A stretch of 26,792 nt of DNA from positions 1 through 26,792 of IMG/VR virus record IMGVR_UViG_3300025086_000190, one strand, 5' to 3'. The notes beneath the pieces are model-generated. The model was not told the origin of the DNA, made no database searches, and saw only the letters and a program-made list of their open reading frames with translations. This DNA comes from a virus. The position numbers were made by a program, and so were the translations under genes. The number at the start of each line of letters is the position of its first letter. Position 1 is the first letter of the stretch. Below, one piece after another: positions 1 through 5,343 of the stretch.

Positions 1-97
1 CTGTAATTTCACTAACCTTATCTACAACGGCTTTAATGCCTGTAGCTTCTGTTATTTTAGAAATTGTATCACCTAAACCTTTACTCTTTTTTGTCAT
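1..97 (-). CDS. Small phage protein, N-terminal part only (cut by window edge)
   Basis: The first 32 codons of a leftward gene are visible; it runs off the left edge. It starts with ATG at 95-97 and overlaps the end of the preceding gene by 17 nt. The visible protein begins MTKKSKGLGDTISKITEATG and continues with a lysine/valine-rich helical stretch. From memory, small proteins starting with a similar K-S-K-G-L-G-D-x-I-x-K-I-T-x-A-T-G-I-K pattern recur in Bacteroidota phages and often continue into a short Cys-rich segment. The function is unknown and the continuation cannot be seen here. Confidence 0.6.
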   Translation of the reverse strand, partial: MTKKSKGLGDTISKITEATGIKAVVDKVSEIT

Positions 98-323
98 CTT
101 TTAATTTATTTAATAATTTATCTTTTACCTTGTCATCTTCTATTAAATCAAGTAATTTATGTATCGTGTAAGAAGATGCTTCATTTATACTTAATCTAAA
201 ACCTTCTTCAGTTCCTAATACATAAGTTTTGCCTTTCTCATCACTAAAAGAAACCATATCATATTTCTTTATTAGCTCTGTATTAGCTTTTTTTATTGCC
301 CTAATAATTCTGCTTTTTTTCAT
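81..323 (-). CDS. Hypothetical protein, 80 aa
   Basis: A highly charged, lysine/aspartate-rich 80-residue protein without a family I recognise. The N-terminus is basic (KKSRIIRAIKKAN), the middle looks like a small beta region (VSFSDEKGKTYVLGTEEGF), and the C-terminal third is a strongly charged amphipathic helix ending in DDKKE. Its ATG overlaps the TGA of the upstream one-helix micropeptide as ATGA (320-323), and its end overlaps the next gene by 17 nt, so it is part of the continuous translationally coupled leftward string. No signal peptide or membrane segment is present. No function can be assigned. Confidence 0.6.
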   Translation of the reverse strand: MKKSRIIRAIKKANTELIKKYDMVSFSDEKGKTYVLGTEEGFRLSINEASSYTIHKLLDLIEDDKVKDKLLNKLKDDKKE

Positions 324-409
324 ATTATCGCTAATAAAAATAATGAAATCATTATTATTGTTACTGTTGCTACTATAAAATTAGCTATTATATCTTCTCT
401 ATCTTTCAT
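320..409 (-). CDS. Single-helix membrane micropeptide, 29 aa
   Basis: A 29-codon frame starts with ATG at 407-409 and ends in TGA at 320-322. It encodes a short charged head (MKDREDII) followed by about 20 uninterrupted hydrophobic residues (FIVATVTIIMISLFLLAII), a clear transmembrane helix. Its start lies 9 nt inside the end of the upstream sigma-like gene and its stop overlaps the next ATG as ATGA, the same coupling as the surrounding genes, which argues that it is translated. It fills what would otherwise be a 75-nt gap. The function is unknown; small phage membrane peptides can act in lysis, exclusion or host takeover, but nothing here decides among these. Confidence 0.55.
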   Translation of the reverse strand: MKDREDIIANFIVATVTIIMISLFLLAII

Positions 410-905
410 TTTTTAAATAGTTTTTCACGTTATTAATTGCCTTGTAAATAGTTGCTCTTGATATTCTTGTTGCTTTAGATAAAGAATTTAAACTATGTGA
501 ATCACGATAATATATTCTAAATAATTCTGCATCAAACCAATATAAGTCTTTTAGTTTTTCCTCTATCCATTCTAACTTTTGTTCTACTAATTCTTTATCT
601 TCTGTATTCTTTTCTGTGTTGTCTGGCGATATTGCTTCGATAATTCCTGTAACGTGGTATTCATAGTATTTATTATAAGTGTAATAAAATCTGCTTGTTT
701 TAGAATGGTATTGATTAAGCATTACTCTAGCTATGTAGAATGTTAATTGTTTTTTTTCTATAATCTCATTAATCCTGTCTTGGTCGCATTTATATAGTTC
801 TTCAATAACAAAACTAAATAAATCATCTTTACCTTTTTTACCTGCGATATTATAAGCCATATCTTTTAGCTTGTTATAATTATCAATCAGGTATTGGTTC
901 AACAT
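399..905 (-). CDS. Sigma-factor-like / HTH regulatory protein, 168 aa
   Basis: The N-terminal half (about residues 15-70: Y-N-I-A-G-K-K-G-K-D-D-L-F then helical ELYKCDQDR and LTFYIARVMLNQY) resembles sigma region 2 helices. The C-terminal 50 residues (about 120-165) contain a region-4-like helix-turn-helix: SLNSLSKATRISRATIYKAI. Small proteins of this architecture are common in Bacteroidota phages and are usually annotated as sigma-70-like; whether they direct transcription is generally untested. It starts with ATG at 903-905, overlapping the upstream stop by 7 nt. A role in switching host polymerase to other phage promoters is inference. It could instead be a terminase-small-subunit-like or other DNA-binding HTH protein, since no small terminase is otherwise evident. 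Confidence 0.6.
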   Translation of the reverse strand: MLNQYLIDNYNKLKDMAYNIAGKKGKDDLFSFVIEELYKCDQDRINEIIEKKQLTFYIARVMLNQYHSKTSRFYYTYNKYYEYHVTGIIEAISPDNTEKNTEDKELVEQKLEWIEEKLKDLYWFDAELFRIYYRDSHSLNSLSKATRISRATIYKAINNVKNYLKNER

Positions 906-1180
906 ATTTTGATTACTGAGGGTATATTTTTCAGCTTCATTAAATTATATTCTACACTACTAATTTTAGATATATCTATTTCTATTATATTGCTAAAACG
1001 ATTGTGCAATTTCTTATAAATATAATTTTCTATATTATCGTTTTTTGTCAAATCTCGTAAAATAAAAGATAGTTCAGCACCGCTATCAAACAAAATTGTA
1101 AACAACCTATTGTTAGTATCTGTGTAATCCCAGAATAATCTTTCGTTCCTACTATTAAAAAATGTTCTCTTAGCTTTCAA
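899..1180 (-). CDS. Hypothetical protein, 93 aa, TTG start
   Basis: No recognised family. The 93-residue protein mixes aromatic and charged residues, with a predicted alpha/beta pattern (RLFWDYTDTNNRLFTILFDSG, then LSFILRDLTKND, then a helix around ENYIYKKLHNRF). The reading frame has no ATG until close to its C-terminus. The best start is TTG at 1178-1180, which overlaps the upstream TGA as TTGA, mimicking the ATGA overlaps of the neighbouring genes. Position between a sigma-like gene and a DNA methyltransferase suggests an early, host-interaction role, but this is only context. Confidence 0.5.
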   Translation of the reverse strand: MKAKRTFFNSRNERLFWDYTDTNNRLFTILFDSGAELSFILRDLTKNDNIENYIYKKLHNRFSNIIEIDISKISSVEYNLMKLKNIPSVIKIC

Positions 1181-1818
1181 AATAATTTTTCTTGTTTGTA
1201 TTTGTTTTTATTAATTTCTAAAACTGATTCTAATATAGTTTTACCAGCTTCGTAATCTACTAGGTTTCTTGCTATCTTATTAGCGATTTGTTTACCCTTA
1301 TATTTTCTAAAATCGTAATCGTGGAAATTAGACAATGCAGTTATTAAATTTTTTGTTCTTGCTAAGTCTGGGTTTTTTCTCGTGCTTAAAGTATTAGGTA
1401 ATTTGAAATTCACCCAATATAAATGTCTATTTCTTTTTTCTGCAGGAATTAAAGTATTATAAAAAGGTATTACATTCTCTATGCAATACTTCCCTTTATA
1501 ATAATGTTTTAAAAAAATAATTTCTTGATATAAAGCCATATCAGGGTATTTCATTTTTCTTTTATTTTTCATAGATACATTAAACCTACTATGCGTTGGA
1601 CAAGGTGGTGATGACCAAATAAAATCATATTCTTTATAATGATCTAACAAGTATTGGTGTGCATCTGCAATAATTACTTTATCATTAGGAAATCTTTCTT
1701 GATATAACCTAGCAAGTTCTTCATCCCATTCAACTGCAGTAACTTCTATATCTTTTTTAACTTCGTTCCACTTGTATCTGTTTCCACCAAGACAAGCGTA
1801 TAAATTTAGTATTTTCAT
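1177..1818 (-). CDS. DNA (cytosine-5-)methyltransferase-like protein, 213 aa
   Basis: Transfers a methyl group from S-adenosylmethionine to cytosine C5 in DNA, if active. The C5-MTase motifs appear in order: motif I LNLYACLGGN (residues about 4-13), acidic motif II in AVEWDEELA, motif III IIADAHQYL, motif IV with the catalytic Pro-Cys in WSSPPCPTHS (about 69-78), motif VI IENV, a motif VIII-like NRHLYW and a motif X-like C-terminus (KQIANKIARNLVDYEA). At 213 residues it is short for the family and the target-recognition region is small, as in many phage versions. It overlaps the upstream nuclease gene by 4 nt (ATGA). A second, divergent MTase lies just beyond that nuclease. Likely role: protecting phage DNA from host restriction. 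It could also modify a cytosine analogue or be inactive. Confidence 0.75.
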   Translation of the reverse strand: MKILNLYACLGGNRYKWNEVKKDIEVTAVEWDEELARLYQERFPNDKVIIADAHQYLLDHYKEYDFIWSSPPCPTHSRFNVSMKNKRKMKYPDMALYQEIIFLKHYYKGKYCIENVIPFYNTLIPAEKRNRHLYWVNFKLPNTLSTRKNPDLARTKNLITALSNFHDYDFRKYKGKQIANKIARNLVDYEAGKTILESVLEINKNKYKQEKLF

Positions 1819-2171
1819 ATTATTTTTCCTTTTAAATAACTATCTATAACTTCTAGTGCTTCATCTATTCCTGTGCAAATATGTGCCTTATATCCTCGTT
1901 CATTTAACTGACCACACCACCAATTTTGCTCATTAGTTGCTTTATTATATCCCACCTTTAATTCTATAGCAAGTCCACAATATATTTTTTTTCCTATTTT
2001 AGATATTTCATAAATAAACAAATCAGGAAAACCTTTCTTATACCCTGTCGCTTTTGCCTTGTTTCTTTGACTATGAAATTTCTGATACTGTCCGCCCATT
2101 GATCCACAGTATAAAACATTCTTTAAATCTAAGTATTTACATACTGCTTTTTGTAATTGATATTCTTTCAT
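1815..2171 (-). CDS. VRR-NUC domain nuclease, 118 aa
   Basis: A stand-alone VRR-NUC protein of the PD-(D/E)xK nuclease superfamily. Key residues are in place: D50 in KKGFPDLFIYE, E70 and K72 in LAIELKVGY, followed by the family's conserved Q-x-x-W-x-x-x-L-x-x-x-G-Y segment (TNEQNWWCGQLNERGYKA). The length matches other phage stand-alone versions. I chose ATG at 2169-2171 because it overlaps the upstream TGA as ATGA; two codons further upstream there is only a TTG. It sits between two cytosine-methyltransferase-like genes and follows replication genes, so processing of branched DNA during replication or recombination is likely. A restriction-like partnership with the methylases is possible but not shown. 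Confidence 0.8.
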   Translation of the reverse strand: MKEYQLQKAVCKYLDLKNVLYCGSMGGQYQKFHSQRNKAKATGYKKGFPDLFIYEISKIGKKIYCGLAIELKVGYNKATNEQNWWCGQLNERGYKAHICTGIDEALEVIDSYLKGKII

Positions 2172-2800
2172 ATACAACTTTCTAAAATTTCTTTACATAA
2201 TTCATAAGGCACTATTGATCTTAAATAGTTTCCTTTTAATCCTTGTGTTCCTGTTTGTGAACCTCGTGGAGCTGATTGGTGGTGACAATTCTTGTTTCCA
2301 TTAAAACACATTTCTCTTGGTTTCCAACCTTTTGGATTAAACCAATCTGCTAAATGATTATTCCATATGTCGGTGGGTTTCATTCTATCTTCTTTATATT
2401 TACAATAGCACACTGTTGCTCTAGGTATTTCTTTTACAACATCTAATTTTCTTAATTTACCTCTTGGGTTTTCTATAAAAAAATACTTAGGCTGACACAT
2501 ATCAATTATATCTAATGTTTTTTGCACAATCTTAACACCTAATTTTGCTTGTTCAGTTTTTGGTGTATGGTCTTTATTCCAATGGTGACCAATACTAGCA
2601 ACACTAAAATAGGTACAAGGTGGAGATGCCCAAATAATATCAGGTCTAAATGGTATTTTGTTTATATCAAAATCTAATATATCAACTACATAATCAATTT
2701 TATTAAATTCTTTATAATCTGTTGTAAATGTTTCCATTCCCATTTCTTGAGCTACCTTACTGAATGACCTTGATCCTGCAAATAATTCTAATACTTTCAT
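2168..2800 (-). CDS. DNA cytosine methyltransferase-like protein, 210 aa
   Basis: A second C5-MTase-fold protein, clearly different from the one at 1177-1818. Motif I is LELFAGSRSFSKVAQEMG (residues 4-21). It is followed by an acidic motif II (TTDYKEF), D in DILDFD, the catalytic motif IV WASPPCTYFSVAS (about 58-70) and motif VI as FIENPRGKL. A TDIWNN segment and a GSQTGTQGLKG segment occupy the target-recognition area, and the C-terminus resembles motif X (LRSIVPYELCKEI). This form with ENPRG is widespread in phages and often annotated as DNA cytosine methyltransferase; substrate specificity is unknown. ATGA overlaps on both sides tie it to the DUF4373 and VRR-NUC genes. Confidence 0.75.
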   Translation of the reverse strand: MKVLELFAGSRSFSKVAQEMGMETFTTDYKEFNKIDYVVDILDFDINKIPFRPDIIWASPPCTYFSVASIGHHWNKDHTPKTEQAKLGVKIVQKTLDIIDMCQPKYFFIENPRGKLRKLDVVKEIPRATVCYCKYKEDRMKPTDIWNNHLADWFNPKGWKPREMCFNGNKNCHHQSAPRGSQTGTQGLKGNYLRSIVPYELCKEILESCI

Positions 2801-3384
2801 TTCTTAACCCATTTAGCTTGACCATTGTAATTATTTATATCCTTAACATAACCTATAGATTCTAGGTGTTTATGATACTCTTTAGTCTTATTGACATCTT
2901 GTTCTATTCTTTTTGCATAATGAATATCATAATAATCAGGAAAAGAAATATCATTATAATAATTGCTTTTCTTTACTTTACTCTTATCTACTTTACTATA
3001 CTCTACTTTACTAGCATTGCCGTTGCTATGCGGTTGCATTGCCTTTGCATTATTCCATCTCTTTTTTGCATTCTCTTTAGCTATATTACTTTTATTATTT
3101 ATCTCATCAATTTGATTATTTAATCTTCTGGAATAAAAACAACCATCTTCTATAACAAATAAATCAAAATCTTCTATTACTTGCTTTAAGATTTTAGAAT
3201 CACATTGTAAGCCATAAGCCAATATATCATATTGACTCATACATATTTTATTTTCTTCTGTGAATAATAATTCTAGTAATGCCCAGAACACCCCATATCC
3301 TTCATATCCGAGTGTTGCCCTTAGCTTTATAATTCGGTAATCGTTTCTTGCTGTTGAGTCGTGGTTAAAGTAAGTTTTTTTCAT
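2797..3384 (-). CDS. DUF4373 (Lin1244/Lin1753-type) replication protein, 195 aa
   Basis: The N-terminal 100 residues match the Lin1244/Lin1753 (DUF4373) domain: TYFNHDSTARNDYRIIKL, then GYEGYGVFWALLELLF, then a winged-helix-like stretch and DGCFYSRRLNNQIDE. This domain is found at the N-terminus of phage replication-initiation (DnaD-like organiser) proteins. The C-terminal half is a charged, Lys/Ser-rich linker (SKVEYSKVDKSKVKKS) and a short helical tail, shorter than in full DnaD-like proteins. It follows the SSB-like and annealing-protein genes, consistent with a replication module. A 78-nt intergenic region upstream holds a strong inverted repeat. The function is inferred from family and context. 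Confidence 0.7.
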   Translation of the reverse strand: MKKTYFNHDSTARNDYRIIKLRATLGYEGYGVFWALLELLFTEENKICMSQYDILAYGLQCDSKILKQVIEDFDLFVIEDGCFYSRRLNNQIDEINNKSNIAKENAKKRWNNAKAMQPHSNGNASKVEYSKVDKSKVKKSNYYNDISFPDYYDIHYAKRIEQDVNKTKEYHKHLESIGYVKDINNYNGQAKWVKK

Positions 3385-3398
3385 AGTATAGTAGTTAA

Positions 3399-3455
3399 GA
3401 TAATGCCTGTGTCAATATAGAAAAAGAATAAAACAAGTAAAACACAGGCACTATC
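3399..3455. repeat. Long-loop inverted repeat between replication genes
   Basis: Arms TGCCTGTGT (3404-3412) and ACACAGGCA (3442-3450) are perfect reverse complements. With one mismatch they extend to GATA...TATC, giving a 13-bp stem at 3399-3412/3442-3455 around a 29-nt A/T-rich loop. The loop contains TAAAACAAGTA (3429-3439), an 11-mer also found in the tandem repeat at 4575-4608. Neither flank has a U tract, so this is not a normal intrinsic terminator. It could be an mRNA structure, a protein-binding site or part of a replication origin. Confidence 0.7.
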
Positions 3456-3463
3456 AGGATTAA

Positions 3464-3790
3464 TTAAAATGGTAAGTTCTCATTAGTGTCATTATCAATA
3501 ACAAGATTTTCTTCTAAATTAATATTTTTTACATTTAAAGTATTAAAAAACTTGCCCTTCCATTCATTTGATTTAATATAAAACTCTATTGTAGCATAAC
3601 TATCTAGCTTAACATATTGTTCGTGAACAGCAATTCTTTCTTTACCAAATATCTCAAACTGATATTTATTATCAAAATCTGTTCCTGCTTCTATTATTGT
3701 TATCAGCATTTTTTCATAAGGATCACCGCCCTTTTTATTCTCAATAGTTTCTATTTTTTTGTCTATTATTTTACCTCTTATTTTATACAT
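3464..3790 (-). CDS. DUF3127-like single-stranded DNA-binding (OB-fold) protein, 108 aa
   Basis: The protein has the layout of Bacteroidota DUF3127 / SSB-like proteins. It starts YKIRGKIIDKK, then KKGGDPYEKMLITIIEAG, a strand with YQFEIFGKERI, a central ASYATIEFYIKSNE-like strand and the family's hallmark WKGKFFNTLNVKNI (about residues 77-90). The last ten residues, DNDTNENLPF, form an acidic tail ending in P-F, the signature by which SSBs recruit other replication proteins. It likely binds single-stranded DNA during phage replication and recombination. It lies 12 nt downstream of a putative annealing protein, the usual SSAP-SSB pairing. Confidence 0.7.
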   Translation of the reverse strand: MYKIRGKIIDKKIETIENKKGGDPYEKMLITIIEAGTDFDNKYQFEIFGKERIAVHEQYVKLDSYATIEFYIKSNEWKGKFFNTLNVKNINLEENLVIDNDTNENLPF

Positions 3791-3802
3791 TTTATTTATT
3801 TT

Positions 3803-4198
3803 TTAATTATTATTTCTTTTAAATGATTCGCTTTCATCTTCAGCAAAAACACCAAGTTCGTAAAAACCTGCTAATTTTAAAACTGCTCGGCTCATTGCTC
3901 TTTTTTCTGCCATCTCCATTACATACCAACTATTAGTGTTTCCATCTTTAAATGTATTGCCTTTTAAAGCACTACCAAATGTTTCTATAAATTTTTTATT
4001 TGCTTCACCTATTGCTTTAACTACTGCAAAATTAGGCTCACATTTAATAACTTTATATTCAATAACAATTTCCATATTAGCCTGAATCTTGTCAATTCCT
4101 GCACGAGTTATAATTGTGTAATGTTGATGCTTAAACACATCTTCATCAGTTAAATTATTTTCTACAAATAATCTATTTAGTATTTCTTTTTTTGTCAT
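3803..4198 (-). CDS. Putative single-strand annealing protein (Rad52/Erf-like), 131 aa
   Basis: The diagnostic part is the C-terminal half: NSWYVMEMAEKRAMSRAVLKLAGFYELGVFAEDE (about residues 90-123). It resembles the helix that Erf/Sak/Rad52-like phage annealing proteins carry as A-E-T-R-A-x-x-R-A-L. The N-terminal half is beta-rich (HYTIITRAGID, MEIVIEYKVIKCEPNFAVVKAIG), as expected for the Rad52-like fold. At 131 residues it is a minimal version. The gene directly follows the HTH regulator and precedes the SSB-like gene, a classic annealing-protein/SSB arrangement. I infer the function from this pattern and context, so confidence is moderate; an uncharacterised DNA-binding protein is the alternative. 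Confidence 0.5.
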   Translation of the reverse strand: MTKKEILNRLFVENNLTDEDVFKHQHYTIITRAGIDKIQANMEIVIEYKVIKCEPNFAVVKAIGEANKKFIETFGSALKGNTFKDGNTNSWYVMEMAEKRAMSRAVLKLAGFYELGVFAEDESESFKRNNN

Positions 4199-4200
4199 AA

Positions 4201-4410
4201 CTAAAATGGTTTTATAAATTTAACAATATCCAAGTCAATAAGTTCACAAAGCCTTTCAGCATCATTTACACTTAGTTTGCTTGGGTTATTTATTTTCTTT
4301 AATGTTGTGGGATAAGACCAATTCAATGCTTTCGCAATATCCATCTTATTCATTTCCTTAATAGACATAGCAATCTTTATTACTTGCCTACGCATCTGTC
4401 TTGAATTCAT
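4201..4410 (-). CDS. Small HTH (XRE-like) regulator, 69 aa
   Basis: A compact helix-turn-helix protein: KMDIAKALNWSYPTTLKKIN (about residues 23-42) gives the HTH. It is followed by a Cro/C1-like SKLSVNDAERLCELIDLDIVKFI segment. The frame stays open further upstream, but the only other start is TTG at 4435-4437, which falls inside a likely promoter element. I therefore chose ATG at 4408-4410, preceded by an A-rich stretch. It is the first gene of the leftward arm, beside the divergent control region. Autoregulation or control of the rightward promoter is the obvious hypothesis; the repeats at 4575-4608 are candidate operators. Confidence 0.65.
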   Translation of the reverse strand: MNSRQMRRQVIKIAMSIKEMNKMDIAKALNWSYPTTLKKINNPSKLSVNDAERLCELIDLDIVKFIKPF

Positions 4411-4434
4411 ATATTTATTTTTATAGTTAAAGCA

Positions 4435-4464
4435 CAATAATAGTAAATATATTTAACAAAACAA
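4435..4464 (-). promoter_or_regulatory. Candidate leftward flavobacterial promoter
   Basis: On the minus strand, TTG (4462-4464) lies 19 nt before TATTATTG (4435-4442), one mismatch from the Bacteroidota TAnnTTTG box. Transcription would start near 4428, leaving a short leader before ATG at 4410. In such AT-rich DNA partial matches are common, so this is tentative. Confidence 0.4.
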
Positions 4465-4533
4465 AAAGATTATTTAATACTTATTAACAATCACAATGTT
4501 AATAACTTATAAACATTCTTTTCTATTTTATTG

Positions 4534-4563
4534 TTTGTATATAAAGTTTTTTTTATATATTTG
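4534..4563 (+). promoter_or_regulatory. Rightward flavobacterial-type promoter
   Basis: TTTG (4534-4537) is followed after 18 nt by TATATTTG (4556-4563), a full match to the TTTG/TAnnTTTG promoter of Bacteroidota. The expected start site, near 4570, lies just before the 17-bp tandem repeat and about 38 nt before the first rightward ATG (4608). The control region 4411-4607 contains no other gene. Confidence 0.75.
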
Positions 4564-4574
4564 TAGAACAAAAC

Positions 4575-4608
4575 AATTAAAACAAGTATTAAATTAAAAC
4601 AAGTATTA
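4575..4608 (+). repeat. Two perfect 17-bp tandem repeats in the leader of the rightward operon
   Basis: AATTAAAACAAGTATTA occurs at 4575-4591 and immediately again at 4592-4608; the last A is the A of the start codon ATG. A third partial copy (AACAAGTATTA) stands at 4827-4837. The repeats lie downstream of the promoter, so they would be in the transcript leader; operator or leader/translation element are both possible. Confidence 0.85.
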
Positions 4609-4754
4609 TGAATAATTCAACTAAATGGCAAGTATGGGTAAACAAGGACAGCCAACCTTTAATAATAAATTTACCTTTTAATAGTGTAAAAAATGCTCAC
4701 GAATTTATATGGGAACAAATAGGCATAAGACCTAGTAGCATTAGTAAACTATAA
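4608..4754 (+). CDS. Hypothetical protein, 48 aa, first gene of the rightward operon
   Basis: A 48-residue frame starts at ATG 4608, directly abutting the tandem repeat, and ends with TAA at 4752-4754. It begins MNNSTKWQVWVNKDSQPLI, then NLPFNSVKNAHEFIWEQIG, a small mixed alpha/beta pattern with two tryptophans early. I recognise no family. It is the promoter-proximal gene, and its stop codon lies only 4 nt before the pistol ribozyme, so ribozyme cleavage would leave this gene alone on a short 5' RNA. Confidence 0.6.
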   Translation: MNNSTKWQVWVNKDSQPLIINLPFNSVKNAHEFIWEQIGIRPSSISKL

Positions 4755-4758
4755 TTAA

Positions 4759-4826
4759 GGTCGTTTGAGCGACTAAAAATAGACATTAGGCTCAAAGCGT
4801 CCCCTACTAGCTAGGGGGGTTGTATA
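4759..4826 (+). ncRNA. Pistol-type self-cleaving ribozyme
   Basis: The segment matches the pistol fold element by element. P1 is GGTCG (4759-4763) with CGACT (4770-4774). Its 6-nt loop TTTGAG (4764-4769) pairs with CTCAAA (4791-4796), forming the pseudoknot. An 8-nt A-rich strand ending AAATAG (4775-4782) follows P1. P2 is ACA (4783-4785) with TGT (4821-4823). TTAGG (4786-4790) leads into the pseudoknot, and GCGT (4797-4800) follows it, as in the catalytic G-C-G-U of the known env25 pistol. P3 is CCCCTA/TAGGGG (4801-4806/4812-4817) with loop CTAGC, then GG/T. By homology, cleavage is expected between G4819 and T4820. Segment lengths (5-bp P1, 6-nt loop, 8 nt, 5 nt, GCGU, P3, GGU) equal those of env25 as I remember it; the position equivalent to A32 is G4789 here. 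P3 has no U tract after it, so it is not a terminator. Confidence 0.9.
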
Positions 4827-4837
4827 AACAAGTATTA
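4827..4837 (+). repeat. Third copy of the leader repeat core, just 3' of the ribozyme
   Basis: AACAAGTATTA repeats the last 11 nt of the 17-bp repeat at 4575-4608. It begins 7 nt after the predicted ribozyme cleavage site and lies 16 nt before the next ATG (4854), so the cleaved downstream RNA would carry it near its new 5' end. Confidence 0.7.
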
Positions 4838-4853
4838 TTAAAAATATAGAAAA

Positions 4854-5018
4854 ATGAAAAAAGAATTTAGAAAAATTTATAAAAAAGAAGAATTATTACT
4901 TTTAGATAAAGAATTTTTAATCAAGGCAATTATTTCACTAGAAAGAGATAGATATAATTTGGAAGAAGAATTATACGAAACCAAGAAATTTTTTTCAGAA
5001 ATAATGAAAAAGAAATAA
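4854..5018 (+). CDS. Hypothetical charged helical protein, 54 aa
   Basis: The frame runs from ATG 4854 to TAA 5016-5018. The protein is almost entirely predicted helix with a heptad-like spacing of Leu/Ile and Glu/Lys (KKEELLLLDKEFLIKAI, then RDRYNLEEELYETKKFF), suggesting a short coiled coil. It is the first gene after the ribozyme and is preceded by an A-rich leader, typical of Bacteroidota initiation. Its stop is 2 nt before the next ATG. No family recognised; small coiled-coil phage proteins of this kind often act by binding a host protein, but that is not shown. Confidence 0.55.
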   Translation: MKKEFRKIYKKEELLLLDKEFLIKAIISLERDRYNLEEELYETKKFFSEIMKKK

Positions 5019-5020
5019 TT

Positions 5021-5107
5021 ATGAGAAAGTTTAATTACGCAATATTATCAATTTGTTTAGCCTATATGATAGGCAGATTTTTAACCACATTAATTTTTGG
5101 GATATGA
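5021..5107 (+). CDS. Single-helix membrane micropeptide, 28 aa
   Basis: ATG at 5021 opens a 28-residue frame ending in TGA 5105-5107. After MRKFNY the sequence is hydrophobic (AILSICLAYMIG, R, FLTTLIFGI), consistent with one membrane-spanning helix with a single arginine in it. The start is 2 nt after the previous stop, and the stop overlaps the next start as ATGA (5104-5107), which supports translation. The function is unknown. It is the second such micropeptide in the window (compare 320-409). Confidence 0.5.
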   Translation: MRKFNYAILSICLAYMIGRFLTTLIFGI

Positions 5108-5343
5108 TAAAAGAATATATAATAACAGGCGAAGGATATTACAATACGCAAGTTGCAAGTCCAACATCTTTAAAGCCAATAGGAGATATTACTTGGCAAA
5201 GAGGAGCTATACACTTTAAAGGCACTCCAGAGCAATTAGACTCCTTTATAGATACATTAATACAAGATGAGACCTATTTTAAATATAGAGACCATTTTAC
5301 TAAAGATGAATTTAATAACCTAGAAAGAATACCTATATTATGA
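5104..5343 (+). CDS. Hypothetical protein, 79 aa
   Basis: Start ATG 5104 is chosen because it forms an ATGA overlap with the preceding stop; the frame extends upstream only to a TTG inside the membrane micropeptide. The protein has a beta-rich N-terminal part (EYIITGEGYYNTQVASP, ITWQRGAIHFKGT) and an acidic helical C-terminal part (PEQLDSFIDTLIQDETYF, KDEFNNLERI). I recognise no family. It is coupled to the downstream winged-helix gene by another ATGA (5340-5343). Confidence 0.6.
   Translation: MIKEYIITGEGYYNTQVASPTSLKPIGDITWQRGAIHFKGTPEQLDSFIDTLIQDETYFKYRDHFTKDEFNNLERIPIL

Noticed and set aside
4411-4437. Longer HTH regulator starting at TTG 4437
   Set aside because: That codon lies inside the likely leftward -7 box, and ATG 4410 has a normal A-rich upstream context.
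4801-4819. CCCCTA...TAGGGG hairpin as an intrinsic terminator of the 48-aa gene
   Set aside because: No U tract follows in either direction, and the hairpin fits exactly as P3 of the pistol ribozyme.
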